From: an uncultured Saprospiraceae bacterium
Lineage (GTDB): Bacteria; Bacteroidota; Bacteroidia; Chitinophagales; Saprospiraceae
Direction of reading: 5' to 3'
Length of the DNA stretch: 64,000 bases
Assembly: GCA_937928405.1 (NCBI GenBank)
Contig: CALFWZ010000048.1
Location: forward strand, 1 to 64,000
Shown here: piece after piece, positions 18,901-26,564 of the stretch
Numbering within the stretch: the stretch's first letter is position 1
Layout of the letters: each line of letters starts with the position of its first letter
Made by a program: the position numbers and the translations under genes
The notes under the pieces: generated by a model
What the model saw: the letters and a program-made list of their open reading frames with translations, nothing else
Told to the model about the DNA's origin: nothing
Database searches by the model: none

Positions 18901-20571
18901 ATTATCAATACTGTAACGTATATACCGCCGGACATTATCAATTTGACGGAAGTTACTTGTGATGAAAATCAAGCTGGTTTAGTGACCATTCCCGATATGA
19001 ATATCTATGGTTGTGATAGTACTACGATCATTAACTTTATTTATGTAGCACCAGATACAACAGAGCTAATAGGTCATACCTGTGATCCTAGTCAGGCTGG
19101 ACCGCAGGTAGAGATGAATACAAATTATTTGGGATGTGATAGTGTGGTGATTACGGAAAATATATTTGCACCCACGGCTTTTGCCAATTTTGTAACTATA
19201 ACTTGTGATTCAACTCAAGCCGGTATTTTGATGGATACTTTACAGAGTCAATATGGTTGTGATAGTTTAATTACTACCACGATGACGAATTATATTGCAC
19301 CAGATACCACTGTCATGCTAAGTGTCACTTGTGATAGTAGTTTGGCTAATATAGCTGTTGATAATTTAACTGGATTTAGAGGATGTGATAGTGTGGTCAT
19401 TATGGAGGTACAATATTTCGCTCCGCAGGTAATCAATATTTTATTGGAAACTTGTAATCCAGCGCAAGCAGATTCTATCGCGACGATTGTGTCAAGTCAA
19501 GCGGGTTGTGATAGTTTGATTACGATTACTGAAACCGTGTATCGAGGTTCTGAAAATACCCTATTAAATTTGACCGCTTGTGATCCAACGCAAGTGGGGA
19601 CAGAAACGAATACTTTTTCTAATCAATATGGCTGTGACAGTACCGTGATTTTGACGACAACCCTGTTACCTGCTGATACGACCTATCTTAATTTTGTTAG
19701 TTGCAATCCAGATTCTTTGGGGATAGATACCTTGGTTCTTTCTAATCAAAGTGGTTGTGATAGCATTGTTTTTACCGTGACCATTGGAGAAGATTTAGAA
19801 GTTGATTATGAATTGACAGATGCCAGTTGTTACGATATAGCAGATGGTTCCATCTTGGTCAATACCGTAATGGGTGGAATGAGTCCACACATTTTTGCGA
19901 TAGATGGAGAGAACTTTCAGTCCTTTGCTTTATTCCCTGATTTAGCGGTGGGTCCACACACGCTTTGGGTGCAGGATGCGGATGGATGTACGGTTCCGTA
20001 CGAATTTGAAATTCAATCACCACCTCCACTTGTTGTATCGTTGCCGAACGATACTACGATCAATATTGGCAATTTTCTGACTTTACCCGTAACGATCAAT
20101 CAACCAGTGGATACCATATTTTGGAACGAATCTTCGGGTATCAATTGTGATAGTATTTCCTGTTTACGTCCTGAAGTTCAACCTTTTCTAAATAGTAGCT
20201 ATATAGTTACTGTTGGTAATGTTAATGGAGATGGTTGTTATGCTAGTGATACGATGTCGGTAATAGTCAATAAGGAACGCCCGTTTTATATTCCCAGTGC
20301 ATTTTCTCCTAATGGAGATGGGATCAATGATCGGTTTGTTTTATCACCCGGACCAAACACGGCTATCATTCATTCTGTACGAATATACAATCGTTGGGGC
20401 GCTTTACTTTTTGAAATACCTGAATTTTTACCCAATCAACCTTTGATTGGTTGGGATGGAACATTTAGAGGCCAGTTTGTGACTTCTGGTGTCTACATCT
20501 ATGTTATAGACGTAAGCTTTGTCGATGGAGAAAGACAAATATTATCTGGAGATGTAACGGTAGTTCGATAA
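15973..20571 (+). CDS. Giant T9SS type B surface protein: beta-propeller plus 41-residue Cys-pair repeats
   Basis: 1532 residues. After a signal peptide (cleavage near LSAQ, about 37) come six or seven propeller blades (about 40-460), each with 'DYWVVK.D..G...WD.T.GG', then an Ig/PKD-like domain (about 535-605) and about 15 repeats of 41 residues. The first eight (about 17940-18930 in DNA) are nearly identical and carry TCDETQSG and FCDSTIIN; the later ones have the GCDS form seen in the protein at 1-3181. The two repeat Cys are again 18 residues apart. An SprB-like repeat and the type B sorting domain (PSAFSPNGDGIND, YNRWG, GWDGTFRG) close the protein. It is likely a cell-surface adhesin exported by the T9SS. 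Confidence 0.92.
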   Translation: MNREDSIRIFGTQKFLTTILLWLIFLFPILTLSAQTNLTWNKTLGGDGYEELQTMLETDDGHFVFFGSHTSTASGEITQASRGLSDYWLAKVDQTNGNIIWQNTYGGNLIDNGRVMVATSDGGYLLGGHSSTGINGTKTGVSFGACWNCIDFWVVKTDADGNQLWDKTIQGNSSEDRLTALVETSDGGFVLAGYSDSDMGNDKSEANIGGSDYWVVRLDANGDQLWDRTLGGTGDEQPMALLELSNGTILVGGLSFSLDDGNRTAVSRGLSDYWIVNLAADGTTLWDAAYGGSDSDNLRDMIITNDGGIMLIGESYSGATGEKMQPSYGERDIWMVKIDQTGTVLWDSSLGASDRDQPFKITQSPNGNFLIASLSKSPAGFDRTQPLLGGADYWFVTTDASGNKIKDETFGGDQNDNLYYALPMQNGDIILGGITATDTSPQKTEPSRGNNDIWFLKYESTLDFTLGNDTIFCVDGMLNLDATINPCDCCIYSWEDGSNASNRNLRIDQDTTIILSVHDGFNSLKIDTINVVATEPLIVDLGADTYLCEDDSIFLDAENPGQNYSWFPNGAITQELIVTSGDRYQVTVTDQYGCTYEDEIVITDIAVTITPNNPIICSGDSLFLANAWQKTSGMYIDTLDNYAGCDSIIMTDLFVANLDTTRLYDVTCDETQSGIFSMTMDNQYFCDSTIINTVTYIPPDTTRLYDVTCDETQSGIFFMRMDNQYFCDSTIINTVTYIPPDTTRLYDVTCDETQSGIFFMTMDNQYFCDSTIINTVTYIPPDTTRLYDVTCDETQSGIFSMTMDNQYFCDSTIINTVTYIPPDTTRLFDVTCDETQSGIFSMTMDNQYFCDSTIINTVTYIPPDTTRFFDITCDEAQSGVFSMTVDNQYFCDSTIINTVTYIPPDTTRFFDITCDETQSGIFSMTVDNQYFCDSTIINTVTYIPPDTTWLFATTCDQAESGVFSMTMDNQYFCDSTIINTVTYIPPDIINLTEVTCDENQAGLVTIPDMNIYGCDSTTIINFIYVAPDTTELIGHTCDPSQAGPQVEMNTNYLGCDSVVITENIFAPTAFANFVTITCDSTQAGILMDTLQSQYGCDSLITTTMTNYIAPDTTVMLSVTCDSSLANIAVDNLTGFRGCDSVVIMEVQYFAPQVINILLETCNPAQADSIATIVSSQAGCDSLITITETVYRGSENTLLNLTACDPTQVGTETNTFSNQYGCDSTVILTTTLLPADTTYLNFVSCNPDSLGIDTLVLSNQSGCDSIVFTVTIGEDLEVDYELTDASCYDIADGSILVNTVMGGMSPHIFAIDGENFQSFALFPDLAVGPHTLWVQDADGCTVPYEFEIQSPPPLVVSLPNDTTINIGNFLTLPVTINQPVDTIFWNESSGINCDSISCLRPEVQPFLNSSYIVTVGNVNGDGCYASDTMSVIVNKERPFYIPSAFSPNGDGINDRFVLSPGPNTAIIHSVRIYNRWGALLFEIPEFLPNQPLIGWDGTFRGQFVTSGVYIYVIDVSFVDGERQILSGDVTVVR
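17944..18930 (+). repeat. Tandem array of 123-bp coding repeats, eight near-identical units
   Basis: Units begin with GATACGACGCGG-type DNA and contain the near-constant CAATATTTTTGTGATAG segment. The 123-bp period equals that of the array at 431-1760, although the DNA of the two arrays is different. This points to separate recent homogenisation in each gene from a common ancestral module. Confidence 0.92.
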
Positions 20572-20628
20572 AAGATCTTTTTGTCCTCTGCTAAAAATAA
20601 TTTTTTAGAGAGATTCCCAACTCAACTT

Positions 20629-22185
20629 TTATTTTCCATTCTTCCTTAAACTCGTCAATCGAGAAACCACCAAAATTGTTACCAATCCACTCAACATAGC
20701 TACGGTTCGAAATGGAAATAAAACCACTCCTTTTTCGATCATAGGATAGGGTAAGAAAATAGGAATTCCCAAGGTAACATCTCCTCCTCCAAATCTCAGT
20801 ATTGCTGCTACTATAAAACCAGCAATAGCACCTATTCTATTTGCCTTAGGATCAAAGAGCGCACAAACCAAGGCAGGGAATAACAAACAATAAACAAAGT
20901 CACTGCACAAAAACCAAAGCTCGTAGACACTACCTACTCGTAAGGCAATCAGGGTGGCAGCTACGCCGATGATTCCAATAATTTTTTTGATGATTTTTGC
21001 TAGTCCTGCACTGGAAATTCCTGGTTTAAACAACGGTCGGTAAATATTCCAGCCAGACATAGAAGACGCAGACAAAATAGAAGAGTCTACAGAGGACATC
21101 ACTGCCGCTGCAATAGCGCCCAATCCGACCGTGGCGACTAATGGCGAGCAGAGATAGCGGATAACATGGGGTAGGGTAGAAGCTGCATCGGGTGGTGGCA
21201 TCAGTCCAGCGGCGGTCCAGTCAAAAGTAGCACCAATCATTCCAATGATGATGGACGGAACTGCAGCCAACAAACAGATAAAGCCAGCAAAAATAGATAA
21301 CCACATGGCGGTCCTTTCGTCTTTGGCAGACAATACGCGTTGAAAATAAACTTGCCAGGGAATACCACCAAAAATCAAGAGCAGTGCGTAATCCCACCAA
21401 TTCCAAAAATAACTACCCAAGGCAGCTCGAGAAGGAATAAGCGTAGCCGTAGCACCAAATTTGATTTGGTAACTCTGCCATAATTGGCCTAAGTCTCCTA
21501 CCGCTGTAAGAGAAGAAGGAACAACGATTAATAAACCAAAAAATAATAATAGCAGTTGTAATACATCCGTAATCGCCACTGCCCAAAGGCCACCAAGCAT
21601 GGTATAACCAATGGCTACCAGGGCAGAAAGAATGATCGCGGTAGTATTGTCGATACCTAAGACCGTGGCGAAGGTCGTTCCTAGGGCAGTTAAGATAGCA
21701 GCTGTCCAAAATAATTCTCCGGTTAGTGCTGGTAGAAAAAAGAGTGGAACGGAACTTTGACCAAATTTTTCTCGGATGGGATCGAGCATGGTGCGATAAC
21801 GTCCTCGACGCATTTTGCGGGCGAAAAATAAACCACCAATAATTAGACTAAGCGCATATCCCCAAGGAGCTTGTACCCAAAGTAATCCGCTACTTGCCGT
21901 GGCCTCGGCGGTGCCATTGATAAACCCACCTCCGATCCAAGTAGCACTCATCGTAAACATAGCGATGTAAAGGGGAATCGATCTTCCAGCCAGTAGTACT
22001 TCTTCTGCGTTGTTGGTTTTACGAAAACGGGTGGCAAAATGACCAAAGTAAAAGATAAACCCATAAAAGATCATCATAGCAAAAAAGCCGGGCCAGGCTA
22101 CCTCATAATCTGCAAGGAAATACAAATAGAAGGCCGTCACGAAAAAAATAGTAAACAGATAAACTAACGGGTGTTTGAAATTCAA
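20629..22185 (-). CDS. Sodium:solute symporter resembling the high-affinity choline transporter (CHT/SLC5A7)
   Basis: 518 residues with about 13 hydrophobic helices, translated from TTG 22185; no ATG occurs before the first helix. SSS-family motifs are dense, and several blocks match my memory of animal CHT1: ATWIGGGFINGTAEA (81-95), GGIPWQVYFQRVLS, VMSSVDSSILSASSM and FDPKANRIGAIAGF. The best reading is a Na+-coupled choline or related quaternary-amine importer in the inner membrane. Phosphatidylcholine synthase, which uses free choline, is 3 kb away at 25194-25925. The gene is divergent from tmk. Substrate is inferred from similarity and context. Confidence 0.8.
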   Translation of the reverse strand: MNFKHPLVYLFTIFFVTAFYLYFLADYEVAWPGFFAMMIFYGFIFYFGHFATRFRKTNNAEEVLLAGRSIPLYIAMFTMSATWIGGGFINGTAEATASSGLLWVQAPWGYALSLIIGGLFFARKMRRGRYRTMLDPIREKFGQSSVPLFFLPALTGELFWTAAILTALGTTFATVLGIDNTTAIILSALVAIGYTMLGGLWAVAITDVLQLLLLFFGLLIVVPSSLTAVGDLGQLWQSYQIKFGATATLIPSRAALGSYFWNWWDYALLLIFGGIPWQVYFQRVLSAKDERTAMWLSIFAGFICLLAAVPSIIIGMIGATFDWTAAGLMPPPDAASTLPHVIRYLCSPLVATVGLGAIAAAVMSSVDSSILSASSMSGWNIYRPLFKPGISSAGLAKIIKKIIGIIGVAATLIALRVGSVYELWFLCSDFVYCLLFPALVCALFDPKANRIGAIAGFIVAAILRFGGGDVTLGIPIFLPYPMIEKGVVLFPFRTVAMLSGLVTILVVSRLTSLRKNGK

Positions 22186-22301
22186 AAGTATAATAGGGTT
22201 TTGTCTATGTTGTATTGGGCGGTAAGATAACTAAGTACTTGGACAATATGGTATCGAATTTATCGCTAAGGGGCTTTTTTCGGTACTCTTTCCAAAAACC
22301 T

Positions 22302-22309
22302 TATCTTTG
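22302..22309 (+). promoter_or_regulatory. -7 box of tmk
   Basis: TATCTTTG is a perfect TAnnTTTG match 35 bp before the tmk ATG. The predicted start is near 22316, leaving a short AT-rich leader. Confidence 0.6.
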
Positions 22310-22344
22310 CGAAGCCGAAAGGCGAATAATTAAATAGTATAATA

Positions 22345-23028
22345 ATGGATAATTTTTTTGTGATTGAAGGGTTGGATGGCTCCGGGAAATCAACGCAGTT
22401 GGAATTACTGCGTCAGTATTTGCGAAACCAGGAACAACCCTTTCAGGATATTCACTTTCCAAAACTAAATCAGGGGCGTTTTGGGGACATGATTGCGCAA
22501 TATTTAAGAGGAGAATTTGGTGGACTCAATGAAGTCCATCCTCAATTAGTGGCATTATTATTTGCGGCAGATCGCCACGAACATGCAGAAACGCTGCAAA
22601 ACTGGTTAAATGACGGTCAGATATTGATCGCTGATCGCTATGTAAACAGCAATATTGCCTTTCAATGTGCAAAATTGACCGATGGATCGGAGAAAAAGGC
22701 CTTAAGGGAATGGATTTTGAATATAGAATATAATTATTACAAAATTCCCCGTCCAGTGGTGTCTTTGTATCTCGATGTTCCCTTTAAAGCAGTAAAGAAA
22801 TCATTGACCAAAGAACGAGCAGGGGAAGATCGTGATTATTTAAAGGGAAAGCAAGATATTCACGAGGCAGATTTAAGCTTTCAAGAGAAGGTGCGTATGG
22901 AATATTTGACAATGGTAGAAAATCAGGCAGATTTCCATCTAATTTCCTGTACAGACGAGCAAGGCGAGTTTTTGCCGCCAGATAAAATACATCACAAGAT
23001 TCTTGAATTTTTGGGTCTAAAGAATTAA
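22345..23028 (+). CDS. tmk: Thymidylate kinase
   Basis: 227 residues. The P-loop is GLDGSGKST (9-17). The DRY-type motif 'LIADRYVNSNIAFQ' is at about 94-107, and the Arg-containing lid segment is 'KERAGEDRDYLKGKQD'. It phosphorylates dTMP to dTDP with ATP in the cytoplasm. It is slightly longer than the usual 205-215 residues, with the extra at the C-terminus. It is preceded by its own promoter and followed by about 250 bp without a credible gene. Confidence 0.92.
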   Translation: MDNFFVIEGLDGSGKSTQLELLRQYLRNQEQPFQDIHFPKLNQGRFGDMIAQYLRGEFGGLNEVHPQLVALLFAADRHEHAETLQNWLNDGQILIADRYVNSNIAFQCAKLTDGSEKKALREWILNIEYNYYKIPRPVVSLYLDVPFKAVKKSLTKERAGEDRDYLKGKQDIHEADLSFQEKVRMEYLTMVENQADFHLISCTDEQGEFLPPDKIHHKILEFLGLKN

Positions 23029-23284
23029 CTTTACCAAGATATATCCGAGATATTTTTAATGTTATCGTTAAATTATTTCCTTTGGCCCCTTAACAGACAA
23101 AACGAAGCTGTTGCTTTTTCCTTTGTCAATGTAGCAATCTTACCTAAAGCCATTTCCCCGATTACTAAAAACTTTATGCTTCTATTGAGTAAGGTTAACG
23201 GGAAATTAACAACTTGGAGAAATAGAAATGTAGAATTTTACAAAACTTTTTCTCCCAATCTACAAAGTTACAATTAAACGCTTA

Positions 23285-23914
23285 ATGAATAAATTTAGCC
23301 ATTTTTTGCGCAACAGCCCTGGTCTAAAAAAATTGGCAAATTTTCTGATTTTTCCAGTCAACGACTACCGTCCGAGATGGTGGGTCAGGACATTTATCAA
23401 TCCAATTTTTTTCCGTCGGCCCTTCAGCTCTATTGTCCGCTGGAGTGCTCGTATGGACTTGCTTCCCAATCACGGTTTTAAGATGGGTAATCGGGCTGTG
23501 GTAGAATCTAATGCGGTAGTGAATAATATTGTGGGGGATGTAGAAATTGGTGAAGACTCGCTGATCGGTATCGGCTCAGTGGTGATCGGGCCCGTAAAAA
23601 TAGGGCGTGATGTCTTATTAGCTCAAAATGTGGTTATCTCTGGCCTTAATCACGGTTACAAGGATATCAATCTTTCTATTCGAGAACATAAGGTGACTAC
23701 CCGAGATATTACTATTTCTGATGATGTATGGATTGGTGCCAATGCCGTTATTACCGCTGGTGTAACCATTGGAACGCACTGTATCGTAGGAGGTGGGGCT
23801 GTGGTTACTAAAGATGTACCTGACTATTGCATTGTATCTGGCAATCCTGCTAAGATTATCAAGCGTATTGATGAGTCCAAACCTATTTCTGATTACACAC
23901 CTGCATCCAGCTAA
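23285..23914 (+). CDS. Hexapeptide-repeat acyltransferase (WbbJ/maltose-acetyltransferase type)
   Basis: 209 residues. From about residue 75 the sequence is a left-handed beta-helix: '[25 protein letters not shown]', then 'ISGLNHGY' with the likely catalytic His, then '[47 protein letters not shown]'. It probably moves an acetyl group from acetyl-CoA to a sugar of a polysaccharide or LPS. The basic N-terminus may touch the membrane surface. The acceptor cannot be deduced. Confidence 0.85.
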   Translation: MNKFSHFLRNSPGLKKLANFLIFPVNDYRPRWWVRTFINPIFFRRPFSSIVRWSARMDLLPNHGFKMGNRAVVESNAVVNNIVGDVEIGEDSLIGIGSVVIGPVKIGRDVLLAQNVVISGLNHGYKDINLSIREHKVTTRDITISDDVWIGANAVITAGVTIGTHCIVGGGAVVTKDVPDYCIVSGNPAKIIKRIDESKPISDYTPASS

Positions 23915-23993
23915 TTAATGGTCGTTTAGAGTACTCTGAACAATACTATCTTGATTCCTGCATTTTTTCCTTATTTTTATCCTCAAAAATTTA

Positions 23994-25175
23994 ATGGCAG
24001 ATCAGCCTGAATTATTGTATGCAGTCCTAAAGGAGAGCTGGTCGACAGATCAGTTTATCAGGCTTACCCTATCTAAAATACGCAAAGGGAGCGACGCAGC
24101 TACCCGGGTAACCATTCGCCCGGTGGTGATTAAAGGGAAAGCGCAGCTGTCTTTTGTTTCACAATATCCTACCAAAGACATTACAAAAAACTATTCTTTT
24201 GCGGAAGCAGAAAAACGGATCTCCAATTTACTAGAAACTGCTTACTTGATTGCCAATCTTTTTACTACAGAAAAACAAATTATCCTTGAGATGCGCCGTA
24301 ATGGTAAAGCAACTTTGCGGACCCAAGCCAATAAAATGACCGATGATTTACCCGCTCGTAGTCATGACCGTAAGAAAAAAGACTGGATTGCAGATAAGCG
24401 ATTTTTGGTAGAACTAGGCATTTTAAATAGTAGTGGCAATGTAAAGAAAGATAAAGGAGATAAGTATCGACAGATTAAAAAATTTGTGGAAATTGTAGAT
24501 GGATTGCTTCGGCAGCAGCCTGCTTTAGCGGATAGAGATCCACTTCGGATTGTAGATATGGGAGCGGGTAAAGGGTATCTAACTTTTGCACTTTATGATT
24601 ATTTTACGCATACGCTAAATCGATCGGTAAAAATTACGGGTGTAGAGTTACGGAAGGCGTTGATCGAAAAAGGCAATGCTATTGCCAAAGCATTAGATTA
24701 TAAAGGGCTTCGTTATGAATCTGGTTTTATTCAGGAGTATGAGCTGCCAGAAACCGATATTCTATTAGCATTACATGCTTGTGATACAGCGACGGATGAT
24801 GCAATCTATAAAGGAATTAAAGCCAGGGCCGAACTCATCATTTGTGCGCCCTGTTGTCATAAACAAATCCGTCGAGCGATTACGAAAAGCGAAGACTTGC
24901 AACCTATTTTACAACACGGAATTTTGTTGGAAAGGCAAGCCGAAATCATCACAGACACCATCCGGGCTTTGTTGTTAGAAACCCAAGGATATAAAACCAA
25001 AATTTTTGAATTTATATCCACAGAGCATACCGGAAAAAACTTGATGATTGTTGGTCAAAAACACGAACGACCTGTAAACACCGAAACCTTACTCACCCAG
25101 ATAGCCTCGATAAAAAAACGGTTCGGAATTGATGCGCACTATCTAGAAAAATTGCTTGATTTTAAAGTAAAATAA
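23994..25175 (+). CDS. Class I SAM-dependent methyltransferase (METTL25-like, Methyltransf_32)
   Basis: 393 residues. The SAM-binding motif I is VDMGAGKGYLTF (187-198). The acidic end of strand 2 is in 'TGVELRKALIEKG', and the family-specific pieces LHACDTATD (about 258) and APCCHKQ (about 283) follow. The first 180 residues are a separate N-terminal domain rich in basic residues. The Cys-Cys-His block is typical of this methyltransferase group; the substrate is not known. It is 18 bp upstream of the phosphatidylcholine synthase gene and probably in one operon with it. Confidence 0.8.
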   Translation: MADQPELLYAVLKESWSTDQFIRLTLSKIRKGSDAATRVTIRPVVIKGKAQLSFVSQYPTKDITKNYSFAEAEKRISNLLETAYLIANLFTTEKQIILEMRRNGKATLRTQANKMTDDLPARSHDRKKKDWIADKRFLVELGILNSSGNVKKDKGDKYRQIKKFVEIVDGLLRQQPALADRDPLRIVDMGAGKGYLTFALYDYFTHTLNRSVKITGVELRKALIEKGNAIAKALDYKGLRYESGFIQEYELPETDILLALHACDTATDDAIYKGIKARAELIICAPCCHKQIRRAITKSEDLQPILQHGILLERQAEIITDTIRALLLETQGYKTKIFEFISTEHTGKNLMIVGQKHERPVNTETLLTQIASIKKRFGIDAHYLEKLLDFKVK

Positions 25176-25193
25176 TTCTGAACGATTACTTAT

Positions 25194-25925
25194 ATGGAAG
25201 AAAAGCCAACCAATGCAGCCCCGGAAAATTTCACGTTGTTTCAAAAAACAATGGCTTGGTGTGTTCACCTGTTTACGGCCAGTGGATTGGTAGCAGGCTT
25301 TATGGCTATATTGGCCATCAATGATCTAGCATGGCGCGGAGCCATGCTATGGCTGGTCGTTGCGTTAGTGATCGATGGGATTGACGGAACTTTTGCTCGG
25401 ATTTTTCGCGTCCAAGAAGTCTTGCCCGACATGAATGGGAAGACGATGGATTATATCATCGACTTTGCGACGTATGCGATTATTCCCGCCTATTTTTTTC
25501 ATCAAGCTGGCTTGGTAGAAGATGCTTTTAATTTGCCCTGTACCATACTGATTTTGCTGGTTTCAGCTTTGTATTATTCTAAAGAAGGAATGGTTTCGGA
25601 AGATTATTACTTTATCGGTTTTCCGGTGATGTGGAATGTAGTCGTCTTTTATTTATTTTTTGTTTTTGACCTTCCTTCTATTGGAAATATGTTGGCCATC
25701 ATCTTTTTTGCCATTTTGCATTTTGTTCCGATCAAGTTTGTTTATCCCAGTCGAGTAAAACATTTTCGTGGGTTAACCTTAGCAGTCACTACTATTTTGA
25801 TTATCGATTTTGCAGTTATTCTATGGTATCATCCGGAAAAATATTTTTGGTTGTCTTTGATTGCTATTTTGGCGGCGATCTATTATGGTTTGATGGCGAT
25901 TTATAATACTTGGTTGGAGGATTAA
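25194..25925 (+). CDS. pcs: Phosphatidylcholine synthase (CDP-alcohol phosphatidyltransferase)
   Basis: 243 residues with about seven or eight transmembrane helices. The CDP-alcohol phosphotransferase motif is complete: Asp61-x2-Asp64-Gly65-x2-Ala68-Arg69-x12-Gly82-x3-Asp86-x3-Asp90. The longer spacer before Gly82 (VQEVLPDMNG) and 'DYIIDFATYAIIPAYFF' are features of the Pcs branch known from rhizobia rather than of PssA or PgsA. Pcs joins free choline to CDP-diacylglycerol, giving phosphatidylcholine and CMP. It needs Mn2+ and imported choline, which fits the CHT-like transporter nearby. Confidence 0.82.
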   Translation: MEEKPTNAAPENFTLFQKTMAWCVHLFTASGLVAGFMAILAINDLAWRGAMLWLVVALVIDGIDGTFARIFRVQEVLPDMNGKTMDYIIDFATYAIIPAYFFHQAGLVEDAFNLPCTILILLVSALYYSKEGMVSEDYYFIGFPVMWNVVVFYLFFVFDLPSIGNMLAIIFFAILHFVPIKFVYPSRVKHFRGLTLAVTTILIIDFAVILWYHPEKYFWLSLIAILAAIYYGLMAIYNTWLED

Positions 25926-25950
25926 ATTGCAAGCTTAAAAAATAATAGAA

Positions 25951-26496
25951 ATGAATAGTAGAAAGATTAATTTTTCATTAAGATATTTTTTAATCATAGG
26001 CCTATCTTTTTTATCCTTATCGGGCAACTCACAAATAGATTTATCCGCTAGGCATAATTTATCGTTTGAAATCTACAATGACTTTTCTTTAAATTACGAG
26101 AACTCTATTTTGGTCAGAGAAAAATTTTCAGTGTTGGGATACGTTGGAGTGGCGAGTAGTTTATTTATGTTCAATAAGTATGATTATAAAACCTTTGGTA
26201 TTCCTGTAGGCATTAATATGGTATTTGGAAAATCAAAAAATCATCTTGAATCTAGTCTTGGTTTTTTTTGGAATAAGACGCTTCAGCAAGGTAGGGATAG
26301 ACCATTGCAAAAGAATTATTATCAATTAAAATTAGGTTACCGCTATCAGAAATTAAAAGACCATAATTTTATTTTTAAAGCTGGACTCACCTTATCAATG
26401 GAAGGTAAGAATGAGGTGCCACGAGATATTATCTACTCTGGAATTCTTGAAAAATTATTTCTCGGTCCTTATATAGGCTTTGGATATGGTTTTTGA
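25951..26496 (+). CDS. Small exported beta-barrel-like protein
   Basis: 181 residues with a signal sequence ('YFLIIGLSFLSLSGNSQ', cleavage near 27). The rest alternates polar and hydrophobic residues in strand-like runs ending in 'LGPYIGFGYGF', the aromatic end expected of an outer-membrane barrel strand. No family was recognised. It is 25 bp after pcs and may be read through from it. Confidence 0.6.
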   Translation: MNSRKINFSLRYFLIIGLSFLSLSGNSQIDLSARHNLSFEIYNDFSLNYENSILVREKFSVLGYVGVASSLFMFNKYDYKTFGIPVGINMVFGKSKNHLESSLGFFWNKTLQQGRDRPLQKNYYQLKLGYRYQKLKDHNFIFKAGLTLSMEGKNEVPRDIIYSGILEKLFLGPYIGFGYGF

Positions 26497-26530
26497 ATGC
26501 GGTCAGTTTGTTGAGTTGTCGTTTATAGGG

Positions 26531-26564
26531 GAGCATATAAATTATTTTAGAATAAAGTCTAATA
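26531..26564. repeat. Dispersed 34-bp intergenic repeat, copy 1
   Basis: The 34-bp stretch containing TAGAATAAAGTCTA (26548-26561) matches 37697-37730 with one mismatch. Core copies of the 14-bp part also occur at 35166-35179, 37559-37572 (inverted) and 41099-41112. Confidence 0.6.

Noticed and set aside
23059-23277. 72-codon frame between tmk and the acyltransferase
   Set aside because: No promoter, odd composition and no recognised motif; taken as chance in AT-rich spacer.
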